64,000 bases of DNA from Pseudomonas sp. MM211. Lineage in GTDB: Bacteria > Pseudomonadota > Gammaproteobacteria > Pseudomonadales > Pseudomonadaceae. This document shows positions 36,514 to 47,971 of the stretch, piece by piece. Each line of letters opens with the position of its first letter. The first letter of the stretch is position 1. The position numbers and the translations under genes were made by a program. Under the pieces are notes generated by a model. It was not told the DNA's origin and made no database searches. It saw only the letters and a list, made by a program, of their open reading frames with translations. The stretch covers positions 124,001 to 188,000 of the forward strand of contig NZ_CP081942.1 in the NCBI RefSeq assembly GCF_020386635.1, written 5' to 3'.

Positions 36514-37127
36514 GGCCGCTCGACCTCACCCTGGTGCAGCTTGCCGAGCATGTGCCCGAGCTTACCGGCCTTGGTGGCCAGGTACTTGCTGTTGTGCGGG
36601 TTCTGGCCCAGTTGCAGCGGCACGCGATTGGCCACTGGAATGCCCATGTCGCCCAGCGCCTTGACCTTGCGCGGGTTGTTGGTCATCAGCTTGAGCGAAG
36701 AGATGCCCAAATGCTGCAGCATCGGCAGGCAGATCGCGTAGTCGCGCATGTCCGCGCCGAAGCCCAGGCGCTCGTTGGCTTCGACGGTATCGGCGCCAGC
36801 GTCCTGCAGCTCGTACGCACGGATCTTGTTGAGCAGCCCGATACCGCGGCCTTCCTGGCGCAGGTAGAGCAATACGCCGCGCCCCTCTTCGGAGATGGCG
36901 CGCAGCGCACCTTCCAGCTGGAAGCCGCAATCACAGCGCAGGCTGAACAACGCATCGCCGGTCAGGCACTCGGAATGCAAGCGCCCCAGCACCGGCTCGC
37001 CGTCGGCCACATCGCCGAAGGTCAGAGCGACATGCTCCTTGCCAGTGGCCTCTTCGAGAAAGCCATGCATGGTGAACACGCCGAACGGGGTCGGCAGTTG
37101 GGAGGCGGCGACGAACACGACAGGCAC
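36510..37127 (-). CDS. ribA: GTP cyclohydrolase II
   Basis: 205 aa, starting at GTG 37127 with AGGAG ahead; this gives the length usual in Pseudomonas (longer frame to 37220 rejected). Zinc cysteines in [28 protein letters not shown], and the substrate motif [13 protein letters not shown]. It opens GTP to the first riboflavin precursor. First gene of ribA - membrane protein - btuF. Confidence 0.96.
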   Translation of the reverse strand: MPVVFVAASQLPTPFGVFTMHGFLEEATGKEHVALTFGDVADGEPVLGRLHSECLTGDALFSLRCDCGFQLEGALRAISEEGRGVLLYLRQEGRGIGLLNKIRAYELQDAGADTVEANERLGFGADMRDYAICLPMLQHLGISSLKLMTNNPRKVKALGDMGIPVANRVPLQLGQNPHNSKYLATKAGKLGHMLGKLHQGEVERP

Positions 37128-37266
37128 CGGATGCTCCTGGTATCGGAAAGGATGCGAATTTGCGAGGGGTGATAGTGTAACAGCAGCGCCTACGGGACTG
37201 TCAGCCGAATTACCGATCAAAAGGATCAGCCAAATATGTGCGCCGTCTTTTCAGCTGTTTAACGTC

Positions 37267-37704
37267 TTACCCACCCTGTGGGCAATCGATCCCGACGCGG
37301 CTCCCCACCACCACACCAAGTTCGCCGAAGCCGCCTTTGCCCACTTCGATGATGTAGCGCACCGGCTCCTTCGAGCCATGCCGTTGCAGGCTATAGGGCT
37401 GCATATTGACCACTCTGCGTACCACGCCGCGGGCATCGATGAAGGCCGCCGAAAGCGGCACACGGGTGTCTTTCATCCACAGCTCGCGCATCCCCTCCTC
37501 CGGCCAGGCGAAGAGCATGCCGCTGCCGATGTCGTCACGGGCAGACAGCCCCACCGTGCGCGCTTCCGTTGTCGCTGCAAGCGGCAAAGCCAAGCTCATG
37601 CCATTGGGGAAACGGATGTGACACTCGGGCAGGCTCGCCTGGGCGACAGAACACGTGAGCCCCAAGGCGCCAATCATGATGCTGCGCAGAACCCGGCGTA
37701 CCAT
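37267..37704 (-). CDS. DUF192 exported protein
   Basis: 145 aa from MVRRVLRSIMIGALGLTCSVAQA, a signal peptide. DUF192 pattern: AATTEARTVGLSARDDIGSGMLFAWPEEGMRELWMKDTRVPLSAAFID...VVRRVVNMQPYS. Small beta-barrel family; role unknown. Single gene, divergent from prfC. Confidence 0.85.
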   Translation of the reverse strand: MVRRVLRSIMIGALGLTCSVAQASLPECHIRFPNGMSLALPLAATTEARTVGLSARDDIGSGMLFAWPEEGMRELWMKDTRVPLSAAFIDARGVVRRVVNMQPYSLQRHGSKEPVRYIIEVGKGGFGELGVVVGSRVGIDCPQGG

Positions 37705-37857
37705 GAGTGACCTCGAACCTGAATAAAGAGGTGATCCTACCGACAAGCGTCCGTTTGCGGCACTGCAGATGCCCCCAGTGCCGTTGCATTACCGCTATAA
37801 TCGCGCCTTTTTACGGGCTTACTCGGCCCGCCAACGCTTTCAAGCAGGCACGTATCC

Positions 37858-39441
<1,584 letters not shown>

Positions 39442-39467
39442 TTGGTGCATACGTGAAGTCGGGATAT

Positions 39468-39500
39468 AAAAGAACCGGCCCACTTAGAGCCGGTTCTTTT
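39468..39500 (+). terminator. Terminator of prfC
   Basis: AAAAGAACCGGC - 9 nt loop - GCCGGTTCTTTT, 27 nt after the stop. Confidence 0.92.
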
Positions 39501-39802
39501 GCGCGTTAGACGGCATGTCTGGCGGATTCTCTGCACTTGCCTCTAGGGATCACACCGCTCAACACTAGACTACGATTCAGATCGTAGGGCGTATTAGCCA
39601 AAGACGTTATCCGCCGCCAGAACCCGGCACAAAACAAACTCCAAGCAGCCCCGCACAAGTCGGGGAGGGGGGCAGCAGGTTCGCGGTAGCCGACGGATTA
39701 CGCCTTCGGCTAATCCATCCTACGCCCCCGTCATATCGCGATAATACGACTAACGCATTTCAAGGTCACACGCCATACGGAGATAGTGCAACTAAAAAGC
39801 TG
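39501..39802. repeat. Intergenic stretch with REP-like palindromes
   Basis: CTACGAT-TCAG-ATCGTAG (39571-39588) and CGGATTACGCC-TTCGGC-TAATCC (39694-39716), the latter followed by ATCCTACG as in dispersed Pseudomonas repeats. No gene. Downstream the base composition becomes AT-rich. Confidence 0.7.
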
Positions 39803-40564
39803 TCACTCGTCCCAAGGCTTTAGATCAACTACCCCCAGTGGCTTACTATGGTCATCTAGCAGTACAGTCATTGAGTGTTTATTTGCCTTCAAAGGTAACC
39901 ATGCCTGCGCTTTTGGCCATTTTCTAAGAGCAATCGCGACATCACCAGGTTTATTGAATAGCTTCAACTCTTCAAGACCTCTCATAGCCGAAGAGATAGT
40001 AAGCTCTGCGGCACTCAACTCTTGATAAAATTCCGGGCGCATGGAAAGCTCAACTCCAATTAACGCAGACTCCCACAATATCTCGTTTCTCTTACTAACC
40101 TCTGCAGGCTCTATAGCTGCTACCCATTGCACGCCCCAGGAACTCGGTTTTTGGTAGCGAGGCAACGCCTCATCAAGACCGCGATGATCAAGGTCTAATG
40201 CGCGTACCAACTCAAACCTTTTCTCGTCAAAAACGATCCAAGCCGGGCGCCCCTCAAAACATGTCCAAACGCCATAAAACAATGCAGACAGCTGCAGCAA
40301 CGCTATAAAAGACAAATCCCAAAACAGGCTACTTTTACTCTTATCAAACACCACAAATGTGAGAACCGGCCCCAGAACGATATCTACAACCGCTATTAAA
40401 AGTAAAACATCCCACACACCAATGGCTCTCCCCAGCGGAGCGGGATACCATAAATAACAAACAAAAAAAATCGCTATCGACACAATAATGGTTGACAAGA
40501 AAAAATGAACAAGAAACGCCCTAATTCGATCCTGCACGAAAAATAACCTCAAAAAAATCAACAA
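39803..40564 (-). CDS. tfpZ: Type IV pilin accessory protein, TfpZ-like
   Basis: 253 aa. Four N-terminal membrane helices (FLVHFFLSTIIVSIAIFFVCYLWYP; VLLLIAVVDIVLGPVLTFVVF; LSFIALLQLSALFYGVW...). The string WYPAPLGRA...DIVLGPVLTFVVFDK...DLSFIALLQ..ALFYG is typical of the TfpX/TfpZ/FimB accessory proteins found beside pilA. A large cytoplasmic or periplasmic domain follows. They help assemble or stabilise the matching pilin variant. The gene is AT-rich like pilA and TfpO, so it came with the pilin cassette. Which Tfp letter is correct is less sure. Confidence 0.82.
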   Translation of the reverse strand: MLIFLRLFFVQDRIRAFLVHFFLSTIIVSIAIFFVCYLWYPAPLGRAIGVWDVLLLIAVVDIVLGPVLTFVVFDKSKSSLFWDLSFIALLQLSALFYGVWTCFEGRPAWIVFDEKRFELVRALDLDHRGLDEALPRYQKPSSWGVQWVAAIEPAEVSKRNEILWESALIGVELSMRPEFYQELSAAELTISSAMRGLEELKLFNKPGDVAIALRKWPKAQAWLPLKANKHSMTVLLDDHSKPLGVVDLKPWDE

Positions 40565-41024
40565 TGCATGAGAAGTGAATTAACATCCTTTGGGACGATA
40601 GCTATTTTTCCACCCCACATCGGAATCGCCATCGCATCGCCACCACCCTCCGACCTCGCGAACTTCTGAAGTCTTTACCCCATTAGTAGCGAACGACTGG
40701 CTTCTGCGCCCATTACAACACCAAACACAACAGTACTATCTGGCTAAATCCTTGCCATATAGTACTGGAAACGACCACACTAGATGGCATATAACCGAGC
40801 TCAGGATTACTCATAGCGGCGCGACCTTGTGCCCCCCCTCTCTCGATAAAAAATAGTTCGCCATGCGCCTTTTTTATTTGTGAACCAAGCAAATAACTCT
40901 CATAACAAGGCAGAGAGATGGGTCACAACCGTCATTACCTCAACCAAGCTAAAATCACGAATTACAATATTCCTCAAAGCACCTACCCTCAAAGCTTTAA
41001 AAAATAGAACATTACTTGAATTGG
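40565..41024. other. AT-rich gap in the pilin cassette
   Basis: No supported gene. The forward frame starting at 40880 overlaps the TfpO gene and has no family look. The stretch must carry the promoter of the TfpZ-like gene. Confidence 0.45.
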
Positions 41025-42407
41025 CTACATGGGAATCCATCCTTGATCCCAGAACCTTGGCGGACTACCAATCTTTTCAATCTCCCAAAATCGAACTTGT
41101 TTCTCGTAAATATGGGGAACATCCACAATCAACAGAAAAACAATCACAAGCAAGGCAGGCAGAGCAAGCACCTTTAGCATAACGATATGTGCACCGAAAG
41201 GCGCTTGACTCTTGCTCCAGCGGGACAAAGCTACACCCGCTACAACTGCGAGCCACCCTTCGGTAAAAGGCATAACGAATACACCATCAACCTGAGCGAG
41301 TACCAGAGCGGAACACAATGAGACCCACACGGCCACATCGAACTCATGAGCCCTGCTTGATGTTCGAATATGCTGAAATCCCCGCCACATTCCAGCAGCA
41401 ATCAACGTTATGGCGATAGAAGCTGCCGGAATGCCCCACTCGGCCGCCCACTGCAGCACCATTTGATGTGGGTGAGCCGCAATATGGTTCCACTCCGCAG
41501 AAAAATGCATAGGGCCTACACCCAGCCATGGGTTTGCGAAGGTCATCTCTAGCGCTTTTGACCAGAGTACATCACGGGCGGACAATCCACCTCGCAAGCC
41601 AGAGGGGAAATCATGCGTAAGTCCTAGAGACCATGGAATCAAAAAAAACATTAACAGATATAAAAGAAAGCCTCCAATCACCGCATACAAGTTTAGTAAT
41701 AAAAACTTCCGGAAACGATTAAAGAACAATAGAACTATTAAGTTTGCGAGAGCCACAGCAAGCCAAGAACCACGCCCTGCCAAGGCGATCAGAAGCGACC
41801 ATTGAACTATGCAGACAAAAAAAATAAAACAAGCAACTGAACGCCGACCTTTCTCAGCGCATAAAGCAGCCAAGCACACAAGTAACGGCAACAGAATAAT
41901 TACAACTTGAGAATAAAACCTAGGATTATCAAACCCTGGATACAAGACATAGGGATTCAGATCGAGCTCGCCACTAACAAACGCCATCAGGTAAAATAAT
42001 ATAAATTGGTACGCCAGTAAAAAGCACAGAATGCTCGCAACAAACAGCACCGCCACCAGCCATCTTTTCTCAGAAAAAAAAGTTCCTCCCGTCAAAACCA
42101 AGAAAAACAACCCAACCGCTTTAGACCATTCATAAAACCCATAGATTGGATATTGCGCGAAAATTGATGAAACAGCACCGAGCATAAAAACGAGCATCCA
42201 AGGCACGCAAAGCTTTTCGTCTAGGCGCGCCCGACCAAGAACCAAAAATACTGATAACACAACCAGAAGCAACAGCAATTGGAAAATACGCTGTTGCTCA
42301 AGCCAGCTATTAGAAAAAAACCAATAAACCACAGCCGTGCTAGAGAAAAAGCAAATTGATACGAGTACTAAAAGAGGAGCAAAAAAATCTTTAAACACAT
42401 TAACCAC
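41025..42407 (-). CDS. tfpO: Pilin O-oligosaccharyltransferase, TfpO/PilO (Wzy_C, O-antigen-ligase-like)
   Basis: 460 aa with 11-12 membrane helices and a Wzy_C-type periplasmic loop (FDNPRFYSQ; LAGRGSWLA; WSKALEMTFANPWLGVGPMHFSAEWNHIAAHPHQMVLQWAAEWGI), in which the GRGSW and HPH motifs are conserved. Placed directly after pilA, it would move an O-antigen repeat from a lipid carrier onto the C-terminal serine of pilin; the pilin here does end in Cys-Ser. The start is GTG at 42407, close to the pilA terminator and without a clear ribosome site; an internal GTG three codons later is possible. It is AT-rich relative to its surroundings. Confidence 0.85.
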   Translation of the reverse strand: MVNVFKDFFAPLLVLVSICFFSSTAVVYWFFSNSWLEQQRIFQLLLLLVVLSVFLVLGRARLDEKLCVPWMLVFMLGAVSSIFAQYPIYGFYEWSKAVGLFFLVLTGGTFFSEKRWLVAVLFVASILCFLLAYQFILFYLMAFVSGELDLNPYVLYPGFDNPRFYSQVVIILLPLLVCLAALCAEKGRRSVACFIFFVCIVQWSLLIALAGRGSWLAVALANLIVLLFFNRFRKFLLLNLYAVIGGFLLYLLMFFLIPWSLGLTHDFPSGLRGGLSARDVLWSKALEMTFANPWLGVGPMHFSAEWNHIAAHPHQMVLQWAAEWGIPAASIAITLIAAGMWRGFQHIRTSSRAHEFDVAVWVSLCSALVLAQVDGVFVMPFTEGWLAVVAGVALSRWSKSQAPFGAHIVMLKVLALPALLVIVFLLIVDVPHIYEKQVRFWEIEKIGSPPRFWDQGWIPM

Positions 42408-42410
42408 CCA

Positions 42411-42436
42411 AAAAAAAGAGCGACATAAGCCGCTCT
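42411..42436 (-). terminator. Terminator of pilA
   Basis: On the reverse strand AGAGCG - 8 nt - CGCTCT is followed by a run of eight T. A second hairpin, CCTCTTT-CTT-AAAGAGG, lies just before it (42441-42457). Strong termination here would keep pilin message high relative to tfpO. Confidence 0.85.
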
Positions 42437-42476
42437 CTAAACCTCTTTCTTAAAGAGGCCTCAGCAACAAACTAGA

Positions 42477-42896
42477 TCAAGAGCACTTGCCTGGTTTGTA
42501 CTTGACATCCAAAGTACTGGTACAGCCCCACACACCATTTGCGGTACGAGTCAGAACAATGTTCTTTGTATTAAAGTTGGTAGCATTACCACCTTTAGTG
42601 GCGCAAGTAATCGCAAACGGAGCAGTTGTAGTCAGAGTAACATCGCAGTACGAGGTAGAGGAGGAAATACCAATGTAACCTTGATCGGTGGAGGTCAACG
42701 ACGGCGTCTTACCTTCATTGATAGCTTGCTCAAAGCCTACTTTACCAGGAGTAACTTCGGCCAGAGCAGCAGCTGCGTTCGAGCGAACGGTATAATCTTG
42801 GTAGGCAGGGATTGCAACAGCAGCCAGGATGCCGATGATCGCAACAACGATCATCAGTTCGATCAGGGTAAAACCTTTTTGCATTTGAGCTTTCAT
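42477..42896 (-). CDS. pilA: Type IV major pilin
   Basis: 139 aa. Short leader MKAQMQKG cut by PilD, then mature [27 protein letters not shown] with Glu5. The globular part has four cysteines, two near residues 83-95 and two in the C-terminal disulfide loop (WGCTSTLDV...GKC). The last residue after the final cysteine is Ser, as in group I pilins that are glycosylated at the C-terminus by TfpO, which lies next to it. A sigma-54 promoter precedes it (42945-42959), and GGAG stands ahead of the ATG. The pilin forms fibres for twitching and DNA uptake. Confidence 0.95.
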   Translation of the reverse strand: MKAQMQKGFTLIELMIVVAIIGILAAVAIPAYQDYTVRSNAAAALAEVTPGKVGFEQAINEGKTPSLTSTDQGYIGISSSTSYCDVTLTTTAPFAITCATKGGNATNFNTKNIVLTRTANGVWGCTSTLDVKYKPGKCS

Positions 42897-42944
42897 GTGT
42901 ATCTCCAGTGTTAAGGTCAGGCAGACAAGCCTGCCAAACAGAAA

Positions 42945-42959
42945 GCAGAAGCCATGCCA
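42945..42959 (-). promoter_or_regulatory. Sigma-54 promoter of pilA
   Basis: On the reverse strand TGGCATGGCTTCTGC matches TGGCACG-N4-TTGC with GG and GC spaced exactly 10 apart and two other changes. It lies about 50 bp before the pilA ATG. In Pseudomonas pilA is driven by RpoN and the PilS-PilR pair, whose genes are not in the window. Confidence 0.82.
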
Positions 42960-43154
42960 ACTTTCCCGAAACCTAACGTTGTGGGGAGCATAACTAAAGG
43001 AATCAAAAGAAGCGCGGATCTAGAGCACATTAAAAGCCCGAGCCCTCTAGCGCTGTTGCGCAGCTTGTGACATTTTTCGTCATATTGCTGCCGGCCGTTT
43101 GGCAGCCCACGGCATCTGCGCTATAACGCACCCATTCAAAGACGTGAGGTGCCC

Positions 43155-44861
43155 ATGAGCGAGAACATTCCACTTTCCGGCCTGGCCAAGCAGGTGGTAC
43201 TGGCTGAGCTGTTGGACGAGAAGGCCGCTCAGCAGGCGCAAGCGCAGGCCAAGCGCAATAAACTGTCGCTGGTCACCTACCTTGCACAGAACAAACTGGT
43301 AAAGAGTCGCGCGCTCGCGGAGCTAGCCGCAGATCAGTTTGGCGTAGCTTATTTCGACCTCAGCGCACTGGACAAGGAAAGTCAGCCCAAGGATCTAGTC
43401 AGCGAAAAGCTTGTCCGCCAGCATCGAACATTGCCCCTTTGGCGGCGTGGCAACAAGTTGTTCGTAGGTATATCAGACCCGTCAAATCATCAAGCCGTCA
43501 CGGACATTCAGTTCAGTACTGGCCTTTCCACGGAAGCGCTGCTGGTCGAGGATGACAAGCTGGGCGATGCCATCGATAAGTTCTTCGATACCGCCCATAG
43601 CGGCTTGGACGATCTGGGCGATGTAGATCTCGATGGCCTAGAGACCGAGTCGGTCGAAGATGACAAGAAGATCAACGATGGCAGCGGCCAGGATGCTGAT
43701 GATGCGCCAGTGGTGCGCTTCGTCAATAAAATGCTGCTCGATGCGATCAAAGGCGGCTCATCCGATCTCCACTTCGAACCCTATGAAAAAGCTTACCGCG
43801 TGCGTTTTCGTACCGACGGCATTCTGCATGAGACGGCACGCCCGCCGATTCAGTTGGCACCGCGTATATCTGCACGTTTGAAGGTTATGGCTGGCCTGGA
43901 CATCTCCGAACGGCGCAAGCCGCAGGACGGCCGTATAAAGATGAAAATATCCAAAAGCAAGTCCATCGATTTCCGCGTCAACACTCTGCCCACCCTGTGG
44001 GGCGAGAAGATCGTGATGCGGATTCTCGATTCCTCCAGCGCGCAAATGGGGATCGATGCCCTGGGCTACGAGGAAAGCCAGAAAGACCTATATATGGCTG
44101 CACTCAAGCAACCACAGGGAATGATTCTGGTAACGGGCCCAACAGGGTCTGGCAAAACGGTCTCTCTCTACACTGGCCTCAACATCCTCAATACCCCGGA
44201 CGTGAATATTTCCACGGCGGAAGATCCGGTGGAGATCAACCTGGAAGGGATCAATCAGGTCAACGTCAACCCCAAGCAGGGCATGGACTTCACTCAGGCA
44301 CTGCGTGCGTTCCTGCGCCAAGACCCTGACATCATCATGGTCGGCGAGATTCGCGACTTGGACACGGCCTCCATTGCTATCAAGGCCGCACAGACCGGCC
44401 ATATGGTGATGTCGACCCTGCACACCAACAGCGCAGCGGAAACCCTGACCCGTTTGCGCAATATGGGCGTGCCCTCCTTCAACATCGCCACCTCGGTAAA
44501 CCTGATCATTGCCCAGCGCTTGGCGCGTAAGCTCTGCAATAGCTGCAAGAAAGAAATACCGATTCCTGACGAGGCTTTGCTGGAGGAAGGTTTCCCCCAG
44601 GACAAGCTTGGAACCTTCAAAATTTACGGCCCGGTTGGCTGTGAAAATTGCAAGAACGGTTACAAAGGTCGTGTCGGTATTTATGAAGTGGTTAAAAACA
44701 CGCCGAGCCTGCAGAGGATTATCATGGAGGAAGGCAACTCCATCGATATTTCCATACAGATGCGAAAAGACGGCTTCAACGACCTGCGTACTTCAGCGCT
44801 GCTGAAGGCCATGCAAGGCGTTACCAGCCTTGAGGAAGTCAACCGCGTGACCAAGGATTAA
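43155..44861 (+). CDS. pilB: Type IV pilus assembly ATPase PilB
   Basis: 568 aa, starting MSENIPLSGLAKQ (ATG 43155 with GAGG ahead; a GTG two codons earlier is less likely). N-terminal MshEN domain, then RRKPQDGRIK, Walker A GPTGSGKT (about 328-335), the Asp box STAEDPVE, Walker B DPDIIMVGEIRD, and His box STLHTNSAAET. A zinc tetracysteine follows: CNSC (about 461-464) and CENC (about 495-498). It powers pilus extension at the inner membrane. First of pilBCD. Confidence 0.97.
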   Translation: MSENIPLSGLAKQVVLAELLDEKAAQQAQAQAKRNKLSLVTYLAQNKLVKSRALAELAADQFGVAYFDLSALDKESQPKDLVSEKLVRQHRTLPLWRRGNKLFVGISDPSNHQAVTDIQFSTGLSTEALLVEDDKLGDAIDKFFDTAHSGLDDLGDVDLDGLETESVEDDKKINDGSGQDADDAPVVRFVNKMLLDAIKGGSSDLHFEPYEKAYRVRFRTDGILHETARPPIQLAPRISARLKVMAGLDISERRKPQDGRIKMKISKSKSIDFRVNTLPTLWGEKIVMRILDSSSAQMGIDALGYEESQKDLYMAALKQPQGMILVTGPTGSGKTVSLYTGLNILNTPDVNISTAEDPVEINLEGINQVNVNPKQGMDFTQALRAFLRQDPDIIMVGEIRDLDTASIAIKAAQTGHMVMSTLHTNSAAETLTRLRNMGVPSFNIATSVNLIIAQRLARKLCNSCKKEIPIPDEALLEEGFPQDKLGTFKIYGPVGCENCKNGYKGRVGIYEVVKNTPSLQRIIMEEGNSIDISIQMRKDGFNDLRTSALLKAMQGVTSLEEVNRVTKD

Positions 44862-44863
44862 CC

Positions 44864-46084
44864 ATGGCAGCAGCAAAAGCGCCCAAGACCAGCACCTTTA
44901 TCTGGGAAGGTAAGGATCGTAGGGGCAGCAGCATCAAAGGCGAACTCAACGGGCAAAACCCTGCCTTGGTCAAGGCGCAATTGCGCAAGCAAGGCATCAA
45001 CCCAACCAAAGTGCGTAAGAAGGGCATCAGCCTTAGCGGTAGCGGTAAGAAGGTCAAACCGCTGGATATTGCTCTGTTCGCAAGACAGATGGCCACCATG
45101 ATGAAGGCCGGCGTACCGCTGCTTCAGTCGTTCGACATTATCGCCGATGGGGTTGAAAAACCCAGCATGCGTAAGCTGGTAGATGAGCTGAAGCAACATG
45201 TTGCTGCGGGTAATAGCTTCGCCGCAGCACTGCGGACAAAACCGGAATATTTCGACGACCTGTTCTGCAATCTCGTCGAGGCAGGTGAACAGTCCGGTGC
45301 ACTGGAAACATTGCTTGATCGGGTCGCCACGTACAAGGAAAAGACAGAAGCACTCAAGGCAAAAATCAAAAAGGCAATGAACTATCCAATCGCAGTGGTT
45401 GTGGTTGCAGTAATTGTCACCTGTATCTTGCTGATTAAAGTGGTGCCTCAATTCCAGGAAGTTTTTGCAGGCTTTGGAGCTGAGCTACCGGCCTTCACAC
45501 TGTTTGTTATCGGTATATCTGAGGCACTACAGCAGTGGTGGTTCATCGTCCTGATAATTTTTGTAGCTGCTGGGTACGCATTCATGCAGGCCAAACAACG
45601 CTCGGAGAAATTTCGAGATGCACTAGATCGCACCGTACTGAAGGCGCCCATCGTAGGCAATATCGTTTACAAGGCTGCAGTCGCACGGTATGCGAGAACA
45701 CTCTCTACCACCTTCGCAGCCGGTGTACCTCTGGTAGAGGCCTTAGATTCGGTAGCAGGCGCCACGGGTAACGTTGTATTTCGAAACGCCGTCAACAAGA
45801 TTAAACAGGATGTCACCAGCGGAATGCAGCTGAATTTTTCGATGCGCTCGACTAACGCGTTTCCGGCCATGGCCGTGCAAATGACGGCAATTGGCGAGGA
45901 ATCTGGCGCTCTCGACAGCATGCTCGACAAGGTGGCCAGTTACTACGAGGCGGAAGTGGATAATGCGGTGGATGGCCTTACGGCACTTATGGAGCCGCTA
46001 ATCATGTCGGTTCTGGGCGTCCTGGTTGGCGGCCTCATCATCGCTATGTACCTACCAATTTTCCAATTGGGTGGCGTTGTTTAA
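44864..46084 (+). CDS. pilC: Type IV pilus inner-membrane platform protein PilC
   Basis: 406 aa. Two T2SSF domains, each ending in membrane helices (MNYPIAVVVVAVIVTCILLIKVVPQF and the C-terminal LIMSVLGVLVGGLIIAMYLPIFQLG). FARQMATMMKAGVPLLQSF and EAGEQSGALETLLDRVA are family words, repeated in the second half (GEESGALDSMLDKVA). It turns with PilB to build the pilus. It starts 2 nt after the pilB stop. Confidence 0.97.
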   Translation: MAAAKAPKTSTFIWEGKDRRGSSIKGELNGQNPALVKAQLRKQGINPTKVRKKGISLSGSGKKVKPLDIALFARQMATMMKAGVPLLQSFDIIADGVEKPSMRKLVDELKQHVAAGNSFAAALRTKPEYFDDLFCNLVEAGEQSGALETLLDRVATYKEKTEALKAKIKKAMNYPIAVVVVAVIVTCILLIKVVPQFQEVFAGFGAELPAFTLFVIGISEALQQWWFIVLIIFVAAGYAFMQAKQRSEKFRDALDRTVLKAPIVGNIVYKAAVARYARTLSTTFAAGVPLVEALDSVAGATGNVVFRNAVNKIKQDVTSGMQLNFSMRSTNAFPAMAVQMTAIGEESGALDSMLDKVASYYEAEVDNAVDGLTALMEPLIMSVLGVLVGGLIIAMYLPIFQLGGVV

Positions 46085-46087
46085 TCC

Positions 46088-46960
46088 ATGCCCGTAATCG
46101 ACTTCCTGGCCGGCAATACGCCAGCCTTTGTTTTCTGCTCGCTAGCTGTCGGCTTGCTGGTCGGCAGTTTTCTCAACGTCGTTATCCACCGTCTGCCCAA
46201 AATGATGCACCGTGACTGGCGCACGCAAGCGCGTGAAGTACTGGAGCTGCCGGCGGAGCCGGAGGGCGAAACCTACAATCTGGTACTCCCCCACTCCAGT
46301 TGCCCACACTGCAAGCACGAAATTCGCCCCTGGGAGAATATCCCGGTTATCAGCTATCTCTTTCTGCGTGGCAAGTGCTCGGGCTGCAAGGCGAAAATCA
46401 GCCTGCGCTACCCACTGGTCGAGCTAAGCTGCGGACTGCTATCGGCTTACAGCGCCTGGCATTTTGGCTTTAGCTGGCAAGCAGGCGGCATGCTGCTACT
46501 GGCCTGGGGGTTGCTGGCCATGAGCCTGATCGATGCGGATCATCAGCTCTTACCCGACGCCTTGGTGCTGCCACTGCTGTGGCTGGGCTTGATCGTCAAC
46601 CACTTTGGTCTGTTCACCAGCCTTGAAGATGCCCTGTGGGGCGCAGTAGCTGGCTACCTGAGCTTGTGGTCGGTGTTTTGGCTATTCAAGCTGGTTACCG
46701 GCAAGGAAGGCATGGGTTACGGCGATTTCAAGTTGCTGGCCATGCTCGGCGCCTGGGGTGGCTGGCAGATTTTGCCGCTGACTATTTTACTGTCTTCGGT
46801 GGTCGGCGCAGTGCTGGGTGTAATACTGCTGTGCATGCGCGATGCGAATACCAGCACGCCTATTCCCTTCGGCCCTTACCTGGCCATTGCAGGGTTTATC
46901 GCGCTGCTCTGGGGCAAGCAGATCACCGATGGCTATTTGCAGTTTGCAGGGTTCAATTAG
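46088..46960 (+). CDS. pilD: Prepilin peptidase and N-methyltransferase
   Basis: 290 aa, polytopic. The cytoplasmic loop has CPHC (72-75) and CSGC (97-100), binding zinc. The aspartyl protease pair lies in SLIDADHQLLPD (about 149) and GMGYGDFKLL (about 212). It cuts the leader of PilA and other prepilins after Gly and methylates Phe1. It lies 3 nt after pilC. Confidence 0.97.
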   Translation: MPVIDFLAGNTPAFVFCSLAVGLLVGSFLNVVIHRLPKMMHRDWRTQAREVLELPAEPEGETYNLVLPHSSCPHCKHEIRPWENIPVISYLFLRGKCSGCKAKISLRYPLVELSCGLLSAYSAWHFGFSWQAGGMLLLAWGLLAMSLIDADHQLLPDALVLPLLWLGLIVNHFGLFTSLEDALWGAVAGYLSLWSVFWLFKLVTGKEGMGYGDFKLLAMLGAWGGWQILPLTILLSSVVGAVLGVILLCMRDANTSTPIPFGPYLAIAGFIALLWGKQITDGYLQFAGFN

Positions 46961-47110
46961 CGAAAAGGTCACGGCCGGTACGCTGGCGCCTACTGGTCGA
47001 TGACGCTTAGGGCTCTGCTGGATATGGCCTTGCAGAGCCAAGGCTTTCACCACAGCCCCCTCACTCCTTTATAATGCCGCCCCTATTGATTGCATGGGCA
47101 CGCGTACACC

Positions 47111-47719
47111 ATGAAACCCTGGACGCTCGGCCTTACCGGCGGTATCGGCAGTGGCAAGAGCGCCGTTGCCGAGCATTTCGTCGCACTGGGCGTTGATCTG
47201 ATCGACTCAGACCAGGCAGCACGCTGGGTCGTGGAGCCTGGCCGACCGGCCTTAGCGGCCATTGCCGAACATTTTGGCGAGCAGGTTTTGCAAGCGGACG
47301 GCCAGCTGAATCGCTCGGCACTACGCGAGCGAGTTTTTGCAGATCCCGCACAGCGCCGCTGGCTGGAAAATCTACTGCACCCGCTGATCGCTCAGGAGGT
47401 GGCACTATTCCTGAGTACCGCCAAATTGCCCTATGCGATCCTGGTGTCGCCGCTGCTGATCGAGTCCGGCCAATACAAGCTGACACAGCGCGTGCTGGTG
47501 GTCGATGTGCCCAAGCAACTGCAGATCGAGCGCACCATGCGCCGCGATCAGTTGTCGGCTGAACAGGTGCAGGCCATTCTGGCCGTTCAGGCGACACGCG
47601 AGGAACGCCTGCGCCACGCCAATGACGTACTGAGCAACGACCGTGACATGGCGTGGATAAGAAGCGAAGTCGAACGCCTGCATGCCTTTTATCTGACCTT
47701 GAATGGAGGCCAACCATGA
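47111..47719 (+). CDS. coaE: Dephospho-CoA kinase
   Basis: 202 aa. P-loop [12 protein letters not shown] at residues 8-19; [10 protein letters not shown] binds the substrate; the lid ([16 protein letters not shown]) and LIESG are typical. It adds the 3' phosphate that completes coenzyme A. ATG 47111 chosen because [17 protein letters not shown] is the usual start. It overlaps yacG by 4 nt. Confidence 0.96.
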   Translation: MKPWTLGLTGGIGSGKSAVAEHFVALGVDLIDSDQAARWVVEPGRPALAAIAEHFGEQVLQADGQLNRSALRERVFADPAQRRWLENLLHPLIAQEVALFLSTAKLPYAILVSPLLIESGQYKLTQRVLVVDVPKQLQIERTMRRDQLSAEQVQAILAVQATREERLRHANDVLSNDRDMAWIRSEVERLHAFYLTLNGGQP

Positions 47720-47916
47720 GCACCCCTACCCTCGTCGCCTGTCCGACCTGCGCCGCCCCAGTGGAATGGGGCCCGCAAAGCCCGAGCCGACCCTTTTGCT
47801 CCGAGCGCTGCAAACTGATCGATCTTGGCGCCTGGGCTTCGGAAGAACATGCCATTCCCGGAAATGAGCTGGAAGATGATCTTTTTTCCGATGACCTGCC
47901 GCCACGCCAGCATTGA
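47716..47916 (+). CDS. yacG: DNA gyrase inhibitor YacG
   Basis: 66 aa. Zinc ribbon CPTC...[21 protein letters not shown], the complete YacG signature. E. coli YacG binds GyrB and blocks its activity. It is coupled to coaE by ATGA. Confidence 0.95.
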   Translation: MSTPTLVACPTCAAPVEWGPQSPSRPFCSERCKLIDLGAWASEEHAIPGNELEDDLFSDDLPPRQH

Positions 47917-47971
47917 TTGAATTACCGCTCACCGGCTCACCTGACAGAACGGCACACGTAACGGAGCCTCA

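Noticed and set aside
35300..37300. Cobalamin or FMN riboswitch near btuF or ribA
   Set aside because: ribA starts directly after a short leader and the genes overlap; no B12 box or FMN-element pattern seen.
40714..40814. Reverse-strand peptide beginning MSNPELGYMPSSVVVSS, slightly pilin-like
   Set aside because: Only about 33 codons, without leader or cysteines. The likeness to pilin C-terminal parts is too weak to call a pilin remnant.
40880..41182. Forward frame of 100 codons
   Set aside because: It overlaps the end of the TfpO gene on the other strand, starts in an AT-rich gap without a good ribosome site and has no family look.
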